Source: Acetobacter malorum (GTDB lineage: Bacteria > Pseudomonadota > Alphaproteobacteria > Acetobacterales > Acetobacteraceae). From it: a DNA stretch of 64,000 bases. Location of the stretch: positions 310,001 to 374,000 of the forward strand of contig NZ_LHZC01000057.1 of the NCBI RefSeq assembly GCF_001580615.1, written 5' to 3'. A program made the position numbers and the translations under genes. Under the pieces are notes generated by a model. It ran no database searches and was not told where the DNA came from. It worked only from the letters and a program-made list of their open reading frames with translations. This document shows positions 44,336 to 53,182 of the stretch, one piece after another. Position 1 is the stretch's first letter. The number at the start of each line of letters is the position of its first letter.

Positions 44336-46069
44336 ATGTCATCACGTATCTCGTACCCACCCCCCGACGCTGCGGAAAGCCCACCGATTCCCCTTGATCT
44401 GGAAAGAGTGGGGCGCTGGCCTGCAACCAGCCTCATTCCGTCCGGACGCAGCATTGTACTTGTTGGTCTTATGGGCGCCGGCAAAACCACCATTGGCCGC
44501 CGTCTGGCCACGCGGCTTGGCCTGCCGTTTGTGGATGCTGACGTAGAAATAGAACGCGCAGCCGGCTGCTCCATTGCCGATGTGTTCCGCCTGTATGGCG
44601 AGGCTGCCTTCCGCGATGGCGAACGCCGCGTGATTCGCCGCCTGCTGGAAGGACCGCCTATGGTGCTGGCCACCGGCGGCGGCGCGTTCATGAACGCCAG
44701 CACCCGCGCTCTGGTCCGTGCGCGCGCCATGTCTGTCTGGCTGCGCTGCCCCCTGCCGGTGCTGCTGCGCCGTGTGCAGGGCCGGACGCATCGCCCTCTT
44801 CTGAATGAAGCCTCTCCGCGCGATGTGCTGGCACGCCTTATGACGGTGCGTCACCCCATTTACGCCGAAGCCGATGTGATTGTTGATTGCGGAGACCACA
44901 ACGTGGACCAAAGCACGACCCGGGTGATTGAAAGCCTGGCCCTCTCCCGCAGGCCTGTCCGCCTGCCCGTTGCCCTTGAGCATGCTGCTTATGATGTGGT
45001 GATCGGCACCAATCTGATCAGCCGGGCCGGAGCGCTTCTGGCACCAGTGCTGCCGCAGAAGAAGGTCATCATCATTACAGATGAGAATGTGGCCGCTCTG
45101 TATCTGCCCGCTCTGCAGGAAGCTCTGACGGAAACCGGCATTGAATTCCGCGCCCTGACCATTGCGCCGGGCGAGCACTCCAAGTGCCTGAAGACCTATG
45201 AACGCCTGACCGACGCGATTCTGGAGGAAGGCGTGGAACGCCGCACCACCATTATTGCCCTTGGCGGCGGTGTGGTGGGAGATCTGGCAGGCTTTGTGGC
45301 CGCCTCCACCCTGCGGGGGCTGCCGTTTGTGCAGATTCCCACCACCCTGCTGTCTCAGGTGGATTCGTCCGTCGGCGGCAAAACCGGCATCAACACTCGC
45401 TGGGGCAAGAATCTGCTGGGCGCGTTCCATCAGCCGCTCTGCGTTCTGGCCGATGTCTCCGCCCTCAGCACGCTCCCCCAGCGGGAACTGGTGGCGGGGT
45501 ATGCGGAAATCGTAAAATCCGGCCTGATTGGCGACCCTGAGCTGTTCCAGTGGTGCGAAAAAAACGGGGACTCCGTTCTGGCGGCAGACCCCGATGCCCT
45601 GACAGAAGCGGTGCGCCAGGCCTGTGCCTTCAAAGCCCGCGTCGTTGCTGCGGATGAGCGCGAGGCTCAGGCCAGCAATGGCCGCGCCCTGCTCAACCTT
45701 GGGCACACCTTTGGCCACGCGCTGGAGGCCGAGCTGGGATATGACGGCCGCCTGCTGCATGGCGAAGGCGTTTCCATCGGGCTGAAACTGGCCTTTGCCC
45801 TCTCGGTAAAGCTCGGCGTCTGCCCGCCGGAAGATCTGGCACGGGTGGAAGCCCATCTGAGCGCCCTGAAGATGCCTGCAAGTATTACTGACCTGCCATA
45901 CAGCTTCCGCGTAGCAGATCTTATGGCGCACATGCAGCGCGACAAGAAAATGCAGGATGGGCGCCTGTCTTTTGTTCTTGTGAACGGAATCGGAAAAGCC
46001 TTTACCAGCCGTGACGTACCGGCAGAAATGGTACGGGACGTTCTGATTGAAGATGGTTGTAAAGCCTAG
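44336..46069 (+). CDS. aroKB: Fused shikimate kinase / 3-dehydroquinate synthase
   Basis: One 577-residue chain carries two shikimate-pathway enzymes. Residues about 36-200 are shikimate kinase, with the P-loop GLMGAGKTT at 44-52, the shikimate-binding FVDADVEIE and FRDGERR, and ATGGGAF. Residues about 205-577 are 3-dehydroquinate synthase, with [34 protein letters not shown], and metal-ligand [12 protein letters not shown] and [14 protein letters not shown]. In most alphaproteobacteria the two are separate neighbouring genes in this order, so this is a simple in-frame fusion, seen in Acetobacteraceae. I start at the ATG at 44336; the frame upstream to 43916 is antisense to the Pro-rich gene. 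Confidence 0.95.
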   Translation: MSSRISYPPPDAAESPPIPLDLERVGRWPATSLIPSGRSIVLVGLMGAGKTTIGRRLATRLGLPFVDADVEIERAAGCSIADVFRLYGEAAFRDGERRVIRRLLEGPPMVLATGGGAFMNASTRALVRARAMSVWLRCPLPVLLRRVQGRTHRPLLNEASPRDVLARLMTVRHPIYAEADVIVDCGDHNVDQSTTRVIESLALSRRPVRLPVALEHAAYDVVIGTNLISRAGALLAPVLPQKKVIIITDENVAALYLPALQEALTETGIEFRALTIAPGEHSKCLKTYERLTDAILEEGVERRTTIIALGGGVVGDLAGFVAASTLRGLPFVQIPTTLLSQVDSSVGGKTGINTRWGKNLLGAFHQPLCVLADVSALSTLPQRELVAGYAEIVKSGLIGDPELFQWCEKNGDSVLAADPDALTEAVRQACAFKARVVAADEREAQASNGRALLNLGHTFGHALEAELGYDGRLLHGEGVSIGLKLAFALSVKLGVCPPEDLARVEAHLSALKMPASITDLPYSFRVADLMAHMQRDKKMQDGRLSFVLVNGIGKAFTSRDVPAEMVRDVLIEDGCKA

Positions 46070-46084
46070 AAAACTGCGCCTTCC

Positions 46085-46119
46085 GCGGCGGGTTCTCTCC
46101 AACAGCAGGAACCTGCCGC
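46085..46119 (+). terminator. Hairpin after aroKB, possible terminator
   Basis: GCGGCGGGTTC (46085-46095) pairs with GAACCTGCCGC (46109-46119) over 11 bases with one G-T pair. The following sequence is only weakly T-rich. It starts 16 bases after the aroKB stop. Confidence 0.5.
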
Positions 46120-46408
46120 AATTCCGCCTTATTCAGAAACGAGACAGACGCGGCATTTGCAACCTGGCAATGTTGAACGCAAGCAGTCTTGAGCTGAATA
46201 GTTAAGTATGCAGCAGCAGCATCTTGGGATACCGAAATGAACTGTTGCAAATAAAACACGGTTATGGCTTCTAATCACCAAGAGCACGAAGCTTCGGGTT
46301 TCTATTTGGGAACCGATCGTTTTATACGGCTTTAGGCATCTTGCTGGCACTGACCGCTAAATGGTTAGCGGCAGAGTCGAACAGATGAAAAATATTGAGG
46401 ACGAAAAA
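46120..46408 (+). promoter_or_regulatory. Leader region of the OmpA-family gene with a 5' hairpin
   Basis: An AT-richer gene-free stretch before a gene with strongly biased, expression-type codon use. Near its end CCGCTAA (46354-46360) and TTAGCGG (46365-46371) form a perfect 7-base stem with a 4-base loop, 37 bases before the ATG. This fits a leader hairpin that stabilises the message. No confident promoter hexamers were picked out. Confidence 0.45.
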
Positions 46409-47551
46409 ATGCGTCTCCGCACGGCGTTACTCGCAACGACACTGATGGCAGCGGCTCCGGCGGCCGCATTCGCCACCACGATCACGGGCCCTTATGTTGA
46501 TCTGGGCGGTGGTTACAACCTGGTGCAGAACCAGCACGCTCACACTTCCGGCTTTGCCGGCGGTGCTGACAGTGCTCAGAACACCTCTTCTTCCCAGTTC
46601 CGTCACCATGACGGCTTCACCGGCTTCGGTGCATTCGGCTGGGGCTTCGGCAACGGCCTGCGCGCGGAGATCGAAGGGGTATACAACTACTCCCAGATCA
46701 ACCACCAGGGCGGCACGAAGGTTCCGGGCAGCACCCGTGGCAGCGACCAGTCTTATGGTGGCTTCATCAACGTGCTGTATGACATCGATCTGAAGCAGTT
46801 CGGTATCGACGCACCTGTGACCCCGTTTGTTGGTGTTGGTGCAGGTTACCTGTGGCAGCATTACAACCCGACGCAGACCAACTTCGCTAACGGCAACACC
46901 AGCCGTCTGGGCGGCACGAACGGTGGGTTCGCGTATCAGGGCATCGTCGGTGCTGCATACGACACGGGCATCCCGGGCTTCCAGGTGACCACGGAATACC
47001 GCATGATCGGTCAGCCGGGCTCCTTCTCTGATGGTGCGTTCACCTCTACGGCGAACTACGCAAACGGCGGTCACGGTCGTGGCAACACGAACTTCGATCA
47101 CCGCTTCAACCACCAGTTCATCCTGGGCCTGCGTTATGCGTTCGATACGGCTCCGCCGCCGCCGCCGCCGGCTCCGGTTGTAGCAGCTCCGGCTCCGCTG
47201 CCGGCTCGCTCCTACCTGGTGTTCTTCGACTGGGATAAGTCTGTCCTGACGTCTCGCGCTCGCCAGATCGTGGCAGAAGCTGCTCAGGCTTCCACCCACG
47301 TTCAGACGACCCGCATCGAAGTTAACGGCTACACCGATAACTCCGCTGCTCACCCGGGTCCGCGCGGTGAAAAGTACAACTTGGGCCTGTCCCTGCGTCG
47401 TGCTAACAGCGTGAAGGCTGAACTGATCCGTGACGGCGTGCCGGCAACCGCGATCGACATCCACGGCTATGGTGAATCCAAGCCGCTGGTGCCGACCGGC
47501 CCGAACACCCGTGAGCCTCAGAACCGTCGCGTGGAAATCATCCTCCACTAA
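46409..47551 (+). CDS. OmpA-family outer-membrane protein
   Basis: A 380-residue protein: signal peptide (RLRTALLATTLMAAAPAAAFA), an eight-stranded beta-barrel-like domain from about residue 23 to 245 (YVDLGGGYNL, GFGAFGWGFGNGLRAEIEGVYNY-type strands, FVGVGAGYLW, HQFILGLRYAF), a proline hinge of PPPPPPAP, and a C-terminal OmpA peptidoglycan-binding domain with LVFFDWDKSVLT, RIEVNGYTDNSA, LSLRRANSVKAELIRDGV and PQNRRVEIIL. The ATG at 46409 has GAGGA at proper spacing. Codon use is restricted and pyrimidine-ending, unlike neighbours, which suggests very high expression. A UUCG-loop terminator follows. Confidence 0.94.
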   Translation: MRLRTALLATTLMAAAPAAAFATTITGPYVDLGGGYNLVQNQHAHTSGFAGGADSAQNTSSSQFRHHDGFTGFGAFGWGFGNGLRAEIEGVYNYSQINHQGGTKVPGSTRGSDQSYGGFINVLYDIDLKQFGIDAPVTPFVGVGAGYLWQHYNPTQTNFANGNTSRLGGTNGGFAYQGIVGAAYDTGIPGFQVTTEYRMIGQPGSFSDGAFTSTANYANGGHGRGNTNFDHRFNHQFILGLRYAFDTAPPPPPPAPVVAAPAPLPARSYLVFFDWDKSVLTSRARQIVAEAAQASTHVQTTRIEVNGYTDNSAAHPGPRGEKYNLGLSLRRANSVKAELIRDGVPATAIDIHGYGESKPLVPTGPNTREPQNRRVEIILH

Positions 47552-47573
47552 TCGACCGGTTCCTTGTGATCGG

Positions 47574-47606
47574 AAAAAGGGGTACCTTCGGGTGCCCCTT
47601 TTTTTT
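47574..47606 (+). terminator. Strong terminator of the OmpA-family gene
   Basis: GGGGTACC and GGTGCCCC pair around a TTCG tetraloop (47587-47590), with an A run before and eight T after the stem. It begins 23 bases after the stop. The symmetrical A and T runs would also allow function on the other strand. Confidence 0.92.
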
Positions 47607-47641
47607 GCTCCGTTCTTCCCGCCCCGCCTGAGGGATTCTGC

Positions 47642-48181
47642 GTGACCCGTTCCCCATCCCCTGCCCCTTTCCAGCCGGACACACCTGCCCCGGCGTCTGG
47701 CTCAGCCCCCCGCGCCAAACTGATTCGCCTGCTGAAATTCGGCACGGTGGGCGGGCTGGGTCTGGTCTGGGATTCGGGCACCCTTTACGCTTTACGCCCG
47801 TTTATCGGGCTGACGGCAGCAACATTGGTGGCTTACTTTGTGGCCGCCACGATCAACTGGATGCTCAACCGGCTCTGGACCTTTAAAGGGGCGGGGCAGC
47901 ATGACCACCCGGTGCTGCAATGGCTCCGGTTCCTGCTGGCCAACAGCCTTGGCTTTCTGCTGAATCGCGGCACGGTTTACACGCTGTTTTACACGGTGCC
48001 GCTATGCGTGACCTATCCGGTTCTGGCGCTGGCCGCCGGCTCTCTGGCGGGCATGTTCGCCAATTTCAACCTCAGCCAGAAAATGGTTTTCCGGGAGAAA
48101 CCGCCAGCCTCTGTGGAAGAGCTGGCGGAAAGTGCCATCGCCTTTCCAACGTCACCCAAAAACCCCACAGCGGAGCCATAA
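47642..48181 (+). CDS. GtrA-like membrane protein
   Basis: A 179-residue protein with four predicted membrane helices. LIRLLKFGTVGGLGLVWDSG, AATINWMLNRLWTFKG and FNLSQKMVFRE match GtrA, a family thought to move undecaprenyl-linked sugars across the inner membrane or support cell-wall glycosylation. Both ends are hydrophilic; the N-terminus is Pro-rich. It starts with GTG at 47642, 36 bases past the OmpA terminator. No glycosyltransferase partner is adjacent. Confidence 0.85.
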   Translation: MTRSPSPAPFQPDTPAPASGSAPRAKLIRLLKFGTVGGLGLVWDSGTLYALRPFIGLTAATLVAYFVAATINWMLNRLWTFKGAGQHDHPVLQWLRFLLANSLGFLLNRGTVYTLFYTVPLCVTYPVLALAAGSLAGMFANFNLSQKMVFREKPPASVEELAESAIAFPTSPKNPTAEP

Positions 48182-48349
48182 CGCGCTCTTCACCCCGCCC
48201 CGCGCGCTAACCCCTTTCAGAGCCGCGCCGGGTGCGCTACATCTGGCAACGGGTTAAAGAAGCCTTTCCGCTTTTCGCCTGGCCGTGAGGACTTTTCCTG
48301 CAAGGGAGATCACGCGCCCAACCAGTTTCAGGACCGTCTGCCTCACGCC

Positions 48350-50995
48350 ATGCTCACAACAAACGATATTCGCACCACCTTTCTGGAGTATTTTGCCGGA
48401 CAAGGGCATCAGATTGTGCCCTCATCGTCGCTGGTGCCGCGCAATGATCCCACCCTGCTGTTCACCAATGCGGGGATGGTGCAGTTCAAGAACGTCTTTA
48501 CGGGGCAGGAAACCCGCCCCTACTCCCGCGCAACCACTGCGCAGAAGGTCGTTCGGGCAGGCGGCAAGCATAACGATCTGGATAACGTTGGTTATACGGC
48601 GCGCCATCACACCTTTTTTGAAATGATGGGCAACTTCTCCTTCGGCGATTATTTCAAGCCCGAAGCGATTGAACTGGCCTGGACCCTCATTACCCGCAAC
48701 TTTGGCCTGCCTAAGGATAAGCTGCTCGTCACCGTGTATTCGGAAGATGAGGACGCGGCTGGCCTGTGGCGCAAGATTGCCGGGCTGGATGACAGCCGCA
48801 TTATCCGCATCCCCACGTCCGACAATTTCTGGCGGATGGGTGATACCGGCCCCTGCGGCCCGTGTTCTGAAATCTTCTTTGACCATGGTCCGGATGTTCC
48901 CGGTGGCCCGCCCGGTTCCCCGGATGAAGATGGCGACCGCTTTGTCGAGATCTGGAATCTGGTCTTCATGCAGTTCTTTGAAGATCCGCCGGGCGTGCGC
49001 TCTCCGCTGCCCCGCCCCTCCATTGATACCGGCATGGGGCTGGAACGCTTTGCTGCCATCATGCAGGGCAAGCGCGACAACTATGATACGGACACCTTCG
49101 TTGCCCTGATTAAGGCCTCTGCCGAAGTCACGCAGCAGGCTGCCGATGGCCCGTTCAAATCCAGCCATCGCGTTGTGGCCGACCATCTGCGCTCCACAGC
49201 CTTCCTGATCGCCGATGGCGTTCTGCCGTCCAAGGATGGCCGTGGTTACGTGCTGCGCCGCATCATGCGTCGCGCCATGCGCCACCTGCACATGATGGGC
49301 ACCAAGGAGCCGGTTTTCTACAAACTGCTCCCGGCCCTCATCCAGCAGATGGGCGGCGCGTATCCGGAACTGGTGCAGGGTGAAGCCCTCATCCGTGAAA
49401 CCATGCGCAATGAGGAAGAACGCTTCAAAGCCATGCTGGATCGCGGTCTGGGCCTGCTGGAGGAAGAAACCTCCAAGCTGTCCAGCGGTGCGTCTCTCCC
49501 CGGTGATGTCGCCTTCCGCCTGTATGATACGTTCGGCTTCCCGCTGGATCTCACGCAGGACGCCCTGCGCGGCAGCGGTCATGGCGTGGACGTGGACGGG
49601 TTTGACGCCGCCATGAACGAACAGCGCCAGCGCGCCCGTGCCGCATGGGTTGGCTCTGGTGACACCGCGATGGAAACCGTCTGGTTTGAAGCACGGGACA
49701 AATTCGGGGCCACCGAATTCCTCGGTTACAGCACGGAACAGGCTGACGGTGAGGTTCTGGCCGTTATCGCCAACAACGGCTTCCTGAAAGACGCCGGTGT
49801 AGGCACGGAAGTTGCTGTGTTGCTCAACCAGACACCGTTTTATGGCGAAAGTGGTGGTCAGGCTGGGGATACCGGCTTCCTGACGGCGGCTGGCGTGCGC
49901 GTTGCCATTACGGATACGCAGAAAAAAGCAGGCGATCTGATTGTGCATTACGGTACCGTGACCGAAGGCACCCTGCGCCCCGGTCTGGCCGTAACGGCCA
50001 CGGTGGATCATGACCGTCGCTCCGCCATCCGCGCGCATCATTCCGCAACGCATCTGCTGCATGAAGCCCTGCGCCGCCGCCTTGGCGACCATGTGGCCCA
50101 GAAAGGCAGCCTGAATACGCCGGACCGTCTGCGCTTTGACGTCAGCCAGCCCCGCCCCATCACGCCGGAAGAACTGTCGGAGATTGAGGCCGAGGTGAAC
50201 CGCCGGGTGCGTGAAAACTCCCAGGTTGTCACCCGCTCCATGACGCCGGAACAGGCCGTGGAAGAAGGCGCTATGGCCCTGTTTGGGGAAAAATACGGCG
50301 ATGAAGTCCGTGTTGTCTCCATGGGTGGCCCGGATGAGAACAAGTCCGCATGGTCTCTGGAACTCTGCGGCGGCACACATGTGGATCGCACCGGGGATAT
50401 CGGCCATTTCCGCATCACGTCTGAAAGTGGTGTTTCCGCTGGCGTGCGGCGTATTGAAGCCGTGGCCGGCACCGCAGCAGAAGCGCTCGCCATTGCGAAT
50501 GAACAGCGCCTGACGCAGATGGCCGCCATGATGAAAGTCAGTGTCGCCGATGCGCCGGAACGTCTGGCCCTGCTGCTGGAAGAACGCCGCACCATGGAAC
50601 GGCAGATTTCTGCCCTTCAGCGCAAGCTAGCGGCTGGGTCTGTTGAATCTGCCGGTGTGGAACAGGTCGGTGCTGCGCGTCTCGCCACCCGCAATGTGGG
50701 TGAAACCGCGCCGCGTGAACTCAAGGGGCTGGCGGAAACCATCCTCAAGCAGGGCAATGCGGATGTGGTCGTGCTGATTTCCACCGCCGATGGCAAAGGC
50801 AGCGTTGTGGCTGCTGTTGCCCCAGCGCTGACGGAAAAAGTCGATGCCGTTGCCCTTGTCCGCGCAGCCAGTGCTGCGATGGGCGGCAAGGGTGGCGGTG
50901 GCCGGCGCGATATGGCGCAGGCTGGCGGCCCGGATGCCGGTGCCGCCGATGCCGCTTTTGCAGCCGTGCGGGAAACTCTGGCCGGTCTGGTCTGA
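48350..50995 (+). CDS. alaS: Alanyl-tRNA synthetase
   Basis: Charges and edits tRNA-Ala. The 881-residue product shows the full domain order: class II catalytic core ([48 protein letters not shown]), a tRNA-binding middle part, an editing domain with [12 protein letters not shown] and [13 protein letters not shown], and a C-terminal DHHA1 oligomerisation domain ending near [12 protein letters not shown]. It stands alone with its own terminator. Confidence 0.97.
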   Translation: MLTTNDIRTTFLEYFAGQGHQIVPSSSLVPRNDPTLLFTNAGMVQFKNVFTGQETRPYSRATTAQKVVRAGGKHNDLDNVGYTARHHTFFEMMGNFSFGDYFKPEAIELAWTLITRNFGLPKDKLLVTVYSEDEDAAGLWRKIAGLDDSRIIRIPTSDNFWRMGDTGPCGPCSEIFFDHGPDVPGGPPGSPDEDGDRFVEIWNLVFMQFFEDPPGVRSPLPRPSIDTGMGLERFAAIMQGKRDNYDTDTFVALIKASAEVTQQAADGPFKSSHRVVADHLRSTAFLIADGVLPSKDGRGYVLRRIMRRAMRHLHMMGTKEPVFYKLLPALIQQMGGAYPELVQGEALIRETMRNEEERFKAMLDRGLGLLEEETSKLSSGASLPGDVAFRLYDTFGFPLDLTQDALRGSGHGVDVDGFDAAMNEQRQRARAAWVGSGDTAMETVWFEARDKFGATEFLGYSTEQADGEVLAVIANNGFLKDAGVGTEVAVLLNQTPFYGESGGQAGDTGFLTAAGVRVAITDTQKKAGDLIVHYGTVTEGTLRPGLAVTATVDHDRRSAIRAHHSATHLLHEALRRRLGDHVAQKGSLNTPDRLRFDVSQPRPITPEELSEIEAEVNRRVRENSQVVTRSMTPEQAVEEGAMALFGEKYGDEVRVVSMGGPDENKSAWSLELCGGTHVDRTGDIGHFRITSESGVSAGVRRIEAVAGTAAEALAIANEQRLTQMAAMMKVSVADAPERLALLLEERRTMERQISALQRKLAAGSVESAGVEQVGAARLATRNVGETAPRELKGLAETILKQGNADVVVLISTADGKGSVVAAVAPALTEKVDAVALVRAASAAMGGKGGGGRRDMAQAGGPDAGAADAAFAAVRETLAGLV

Positions 50996-51008
50996 TCCTT
51001 CTCCGGCG

Positions 51009-51042
51009 CAGGGGAACGTCCGGCACGGTCCCCTGTTTTCTT
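51009..51042 (+). terminator. Rho-independent terminator of alaS
   Basis: CAGGGGA (51009-51015) pairs with TCCCCTG (51029-51035), followed by TTTTCTT. It starts 13 bases after the alaS stop. Confidence 0.75.
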
Positions 51043-51076
51043 CCCACACTCCGGCCTTTTGCATGAGGACCCCTCC

Positions 51077-51766
51077 ATGTCCCTGATCGACTCTTTCAAA
51101 CTTGTTCTGGCTCCGCCCCACCCGGAAGCGAAACCGTTCCTGCTGGCCTCTGGTGCCACAACGCTGGTCACCCGTTTTCTGGGCAAGAAGCTCTCCTGCC
51201 CGCTGCTGCGTCATGCGGGCACCGCCAGCGGCCTGTTCTTTGGCTTCTGCCTCTATTTCTTCCGGGACCCGGAACGCACCACCCCGGCCCGCAGCGATGT
51301 TGCTGTTGCCCCGGCTGATGGCCGCGTGGTGTCTGTTGAGAAAATCGCTCCCCCGGCAGAGCTGGGCATGGGCACGGCCCCGGTCTGGCGCATTGCCACG
51401 TTCCTGTCCGTGCTGGACGTGCATATCAACCGTATGCCCGCTGCTGGCACCGTGACGCGCATCGCCTACCACCCCGGCCAGTTCCTGAACGCCAGCCTTG
51501 ATAAGGCGTCTGAACTGAACGAACGTAATGCCCTCAGCCTGACCCTGCCCGATGGCCGGATGATGGCCGTGGTGCAGATTGCCGGTCTGATTGCCCGCCG
51601 CATTGTGTGCAGTGTGTCTGAAGGCATGAAGGTGGAAGCGGGTGAACGCTTCGGCCTGATCCGCTTTGGCTCCCGCACGGACCTGTATCTGCCGCCGGGC
51701 GTGGAACCGCTGGTTTCCGCAGGCCAGACCATGGTGGGTGGTGAAACCGTGATGGCGCGCCTCTGA
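51077..51766 (+). CDS. psd: Phosphatidylserine decarboxylase, short form
   Basis: Makes phosphatidylethanolamine from phosphatidylserine. The 229-residue proenzyme is of the short alphaproteobacterial/archaeal type: PFLLASGATTLVTRFL with a hydrophobic N-terminus, FFRDPERTTPARSDVAVAPADGRV, FLSVLDVHINRMPAAGTV, ENARNE-like LNERNALSL, and RFGSRTDLYLP, in which cleavage at G-S forms the pyruvoyl cofactor. The ATG at 51077 follows GAGGA. pssA starts 4 bases after its stop, so the two consecutive phospholipid steps are co-expressed. Confidence 0.93.
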   Translation: MSLIDSFKLVLAPPHPEAKPFLLASGATTLVTRFLGKKLSCPLLRHAGTASGLFFGFCLYFFRDPERTTPARSDVAVAPADGRVVSVEKIAPPAELGMGTAPVWRIATFLSVLDVHINRMPAAGTVTRIAYHPGQFLNASLDKASELNERNALSLTLPDGRMMAVVQIAGLIARRIVCSVSEGMKVEAGERFGLIRFGSRTDLYLPPGVEPLVSAGQTMVGGETVMARL

Positions 51767-51770
51767 TCCC

Positions 51771-52676
51771 GTGACAGATCCGCAGACACCAGCGCAGCTT
51801 CCGGCTGCCTCGCCATCTCAGGCACCGCTTACCCCCCGAGGGCTGCGCCGCAAACGGCTGCGCAAACGGGTGCGGACCAAAAAAATCCGTGGCCCGTCCT
51901 TCAACCGGCTGATCCCCAACATTCTCACCATGCTGGGGCTTTGCTCGGGCCTGACGGGCATGCGCTTTGCTGTGGAAGGTCGCTTTCAGGCCGCCGGGAT
52001 CGCCCTGCTGCTTTCTGCCTTTATTGACGGGCTGGACGGGCGCATTGCGCGCCTGCTGCGGGGTTCCACACGCTTTGGCGCAGAGTTTGACAGCCTTTCA
52101 GACTTTGTCTGCTTTGGCGTTGCCCCCTCGTTCCTGCTGTTTTTCTGGGCGTTGCAGGATGGCGGTCGCTACGCGTTTCTGCCGTGCCTGATGTTTACGG
52201 TCTGTATGGCCCTGCGTCTGGCGCGTTTTAACGCCACGCTGGATGGTGAGGAAGAAAAGCCGAAATACGCCAGCAACTTCTTCACTGGCGTTCCGGCTCC
52301 CGCCGGGGCCGGGCTGGCGCTGTTCCCACTTTTTCTGGGGCTGGAAGCGCAGAAGCTGGGCATCGACTGGCTCTATCGCCTGACCCGCCTGCCCTGGCTG
52401 CCTGCATTCACACTCATCAGCACAGCGTTTCTGCTGGTGTCCACGCTGCGGGTCTGGTCTTTCAAAAACTTCAAGGTGCCGGCGCAGTATGTACTGCCCG
52501 TCATGCTGGGCACGGGGGCATATACAGCCGTGCTGGTGGCAGACCCCTGGGGCGCACTGGCCGCCGCTGGCGTGATTTATATGATCCTGCTGCCCCTCAG
52601 CCATTTCAGCTTTCTCAAGCTGAAAAAAGCGGCTGAAGATCTTCAGGAAGAGGTTGAGGACGAACCCTCAGCCTGA
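51771..52676 (+). CDS. pssA: CDP-diacylglycerol-serine O-phosphatidyltransferase
   Basis: Makes phosphatidylserine, the substrate of the preceding enzyme. The 301-residue membrane protein has the CDP-alcohol phosphotransferase motif, with the metal-binding Asp residues in DGRIARLLRGSTRFGAEFDS followed by LSD. A basic N-terminal extension (GLRRKRLRKRVRTKKIRG) and about eight helices follow. It starts with GTG. Its last 34 bases overlap the convergent NuoB-like gene. Confidence 0.93.
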   Translation: MTDPQTPAQLPAASPSQAPLTPRGLRRKRLRKRVRTKKIRGPSFNRLIPNILTMLGLCSGLTGMRFAVEGRFQAAGIALLLSAFIDGLDGRIARLLRGSTRFGAEFDSLSDFVCFGVAPSFLLFFWALQDGGRYAFLPCLMFTVCMALRLARFNATLDGEEEKPKYASNFFTGVPAPAGAGLALFPLFLGLEAQKLGIDWLYRLTRLPWLPAFTLISTAFLLVSTLRVWSFKNFKVPAQYVLPVMLGTGAYTAVLVADPWGALAAAGVIYMILLPLSHFSFLKLKKAAEDLQEEVEDEPSA

Positions 52677-53155
52677 GCCCCTCTGGCGGGCGGCACACGC
52701 TGCCCGAACAGAGAACACAATCCGTCCAGCACCTGCTGGGGGGATGGTGGGCAACCGGGAATTTGCAGGTCGATCTTCGCCTTGCGGTCCAGCCCACCCA
52801 GAACGGAATAATTTTCCGGGAAATAGCCGCCATCCATGGCGCATCCCCCCACGCAAATCACCCCTTTGGGTTTCGGCATGGCCTGCCACGCCGCTTCCAG
52901 CACGGGGGCCATGGTGCGGGTGAGTGTACCTGTCACCAGCAACACATCCGCAGAGCGTGGGGACTGCACAAAGCCAAAGCCTGCGCCTTCCATATCATAC
53001 GGGCCAGTTGCCAGAGCTTCCAGTTCCATGCCGCAGCCGCCGCAGCCGCCGGTATCCACATGGAACAGCAGCAGCGGCCAGCGCGGCCCAACGGGTTTCA
53101 GGCGCGGGCCACCCTGCCGAAAAGCGGCATCAAACACTGCGCGGATCAGCCCCAT
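52643..53155 (-). CDS. NuoB/HyfI-like Fe-S subunit of a hydrogenase-4-like complex
   Basis: A 170-residue homologue of the complex I 20-kDa/hydrogenase small subunit family. Four cysteines suited to the N2-type 4Fe-4S cluster are kept: C38 and C41 in GGCGGCGMELEAL, one in CVGGCAMDGGYF, and one in IPGCPPSPQ. VLLVTGTLTRTMAPVL also matches. It is the last gene of a six-gene minus-strand operon, 27 bases after the large-subunit gene. Its 3' end overlaps pssA by 34 bases. Confidence 0.88.
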   Translation of the reverse strand: MGLIRAVFDAAFRQGGPRLKPVGPRWPLLLFHVDTGGCGGCGMELEALATGPYDMEGAGFGFVQSPRSADVLLVTGTLTRTMAPVLEAAWQAMPKPKGVICVGGCAMDGGYFPENYSVLGGLDRKAKIDLQIPGCPPSPQQVLDGLCSLFGQRVPPARGAQAEGSSSTSS

Positions 53156-53182
53156 GACTGCAAACCCTTCCTGTCCTGTTCT

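Noticed and set aside
46361-46408. Upstream start for the OmpA-family gene
   Set aside because: That ATG lies in the loop of the leader hairpin; the start at 46409 has a good ribosome-binding site and directly begins the signal peptide.
48422-50407. Minus-strand open frame of 661 codons
   Set aside because: Antisense to alaS, whose motifs are complete.
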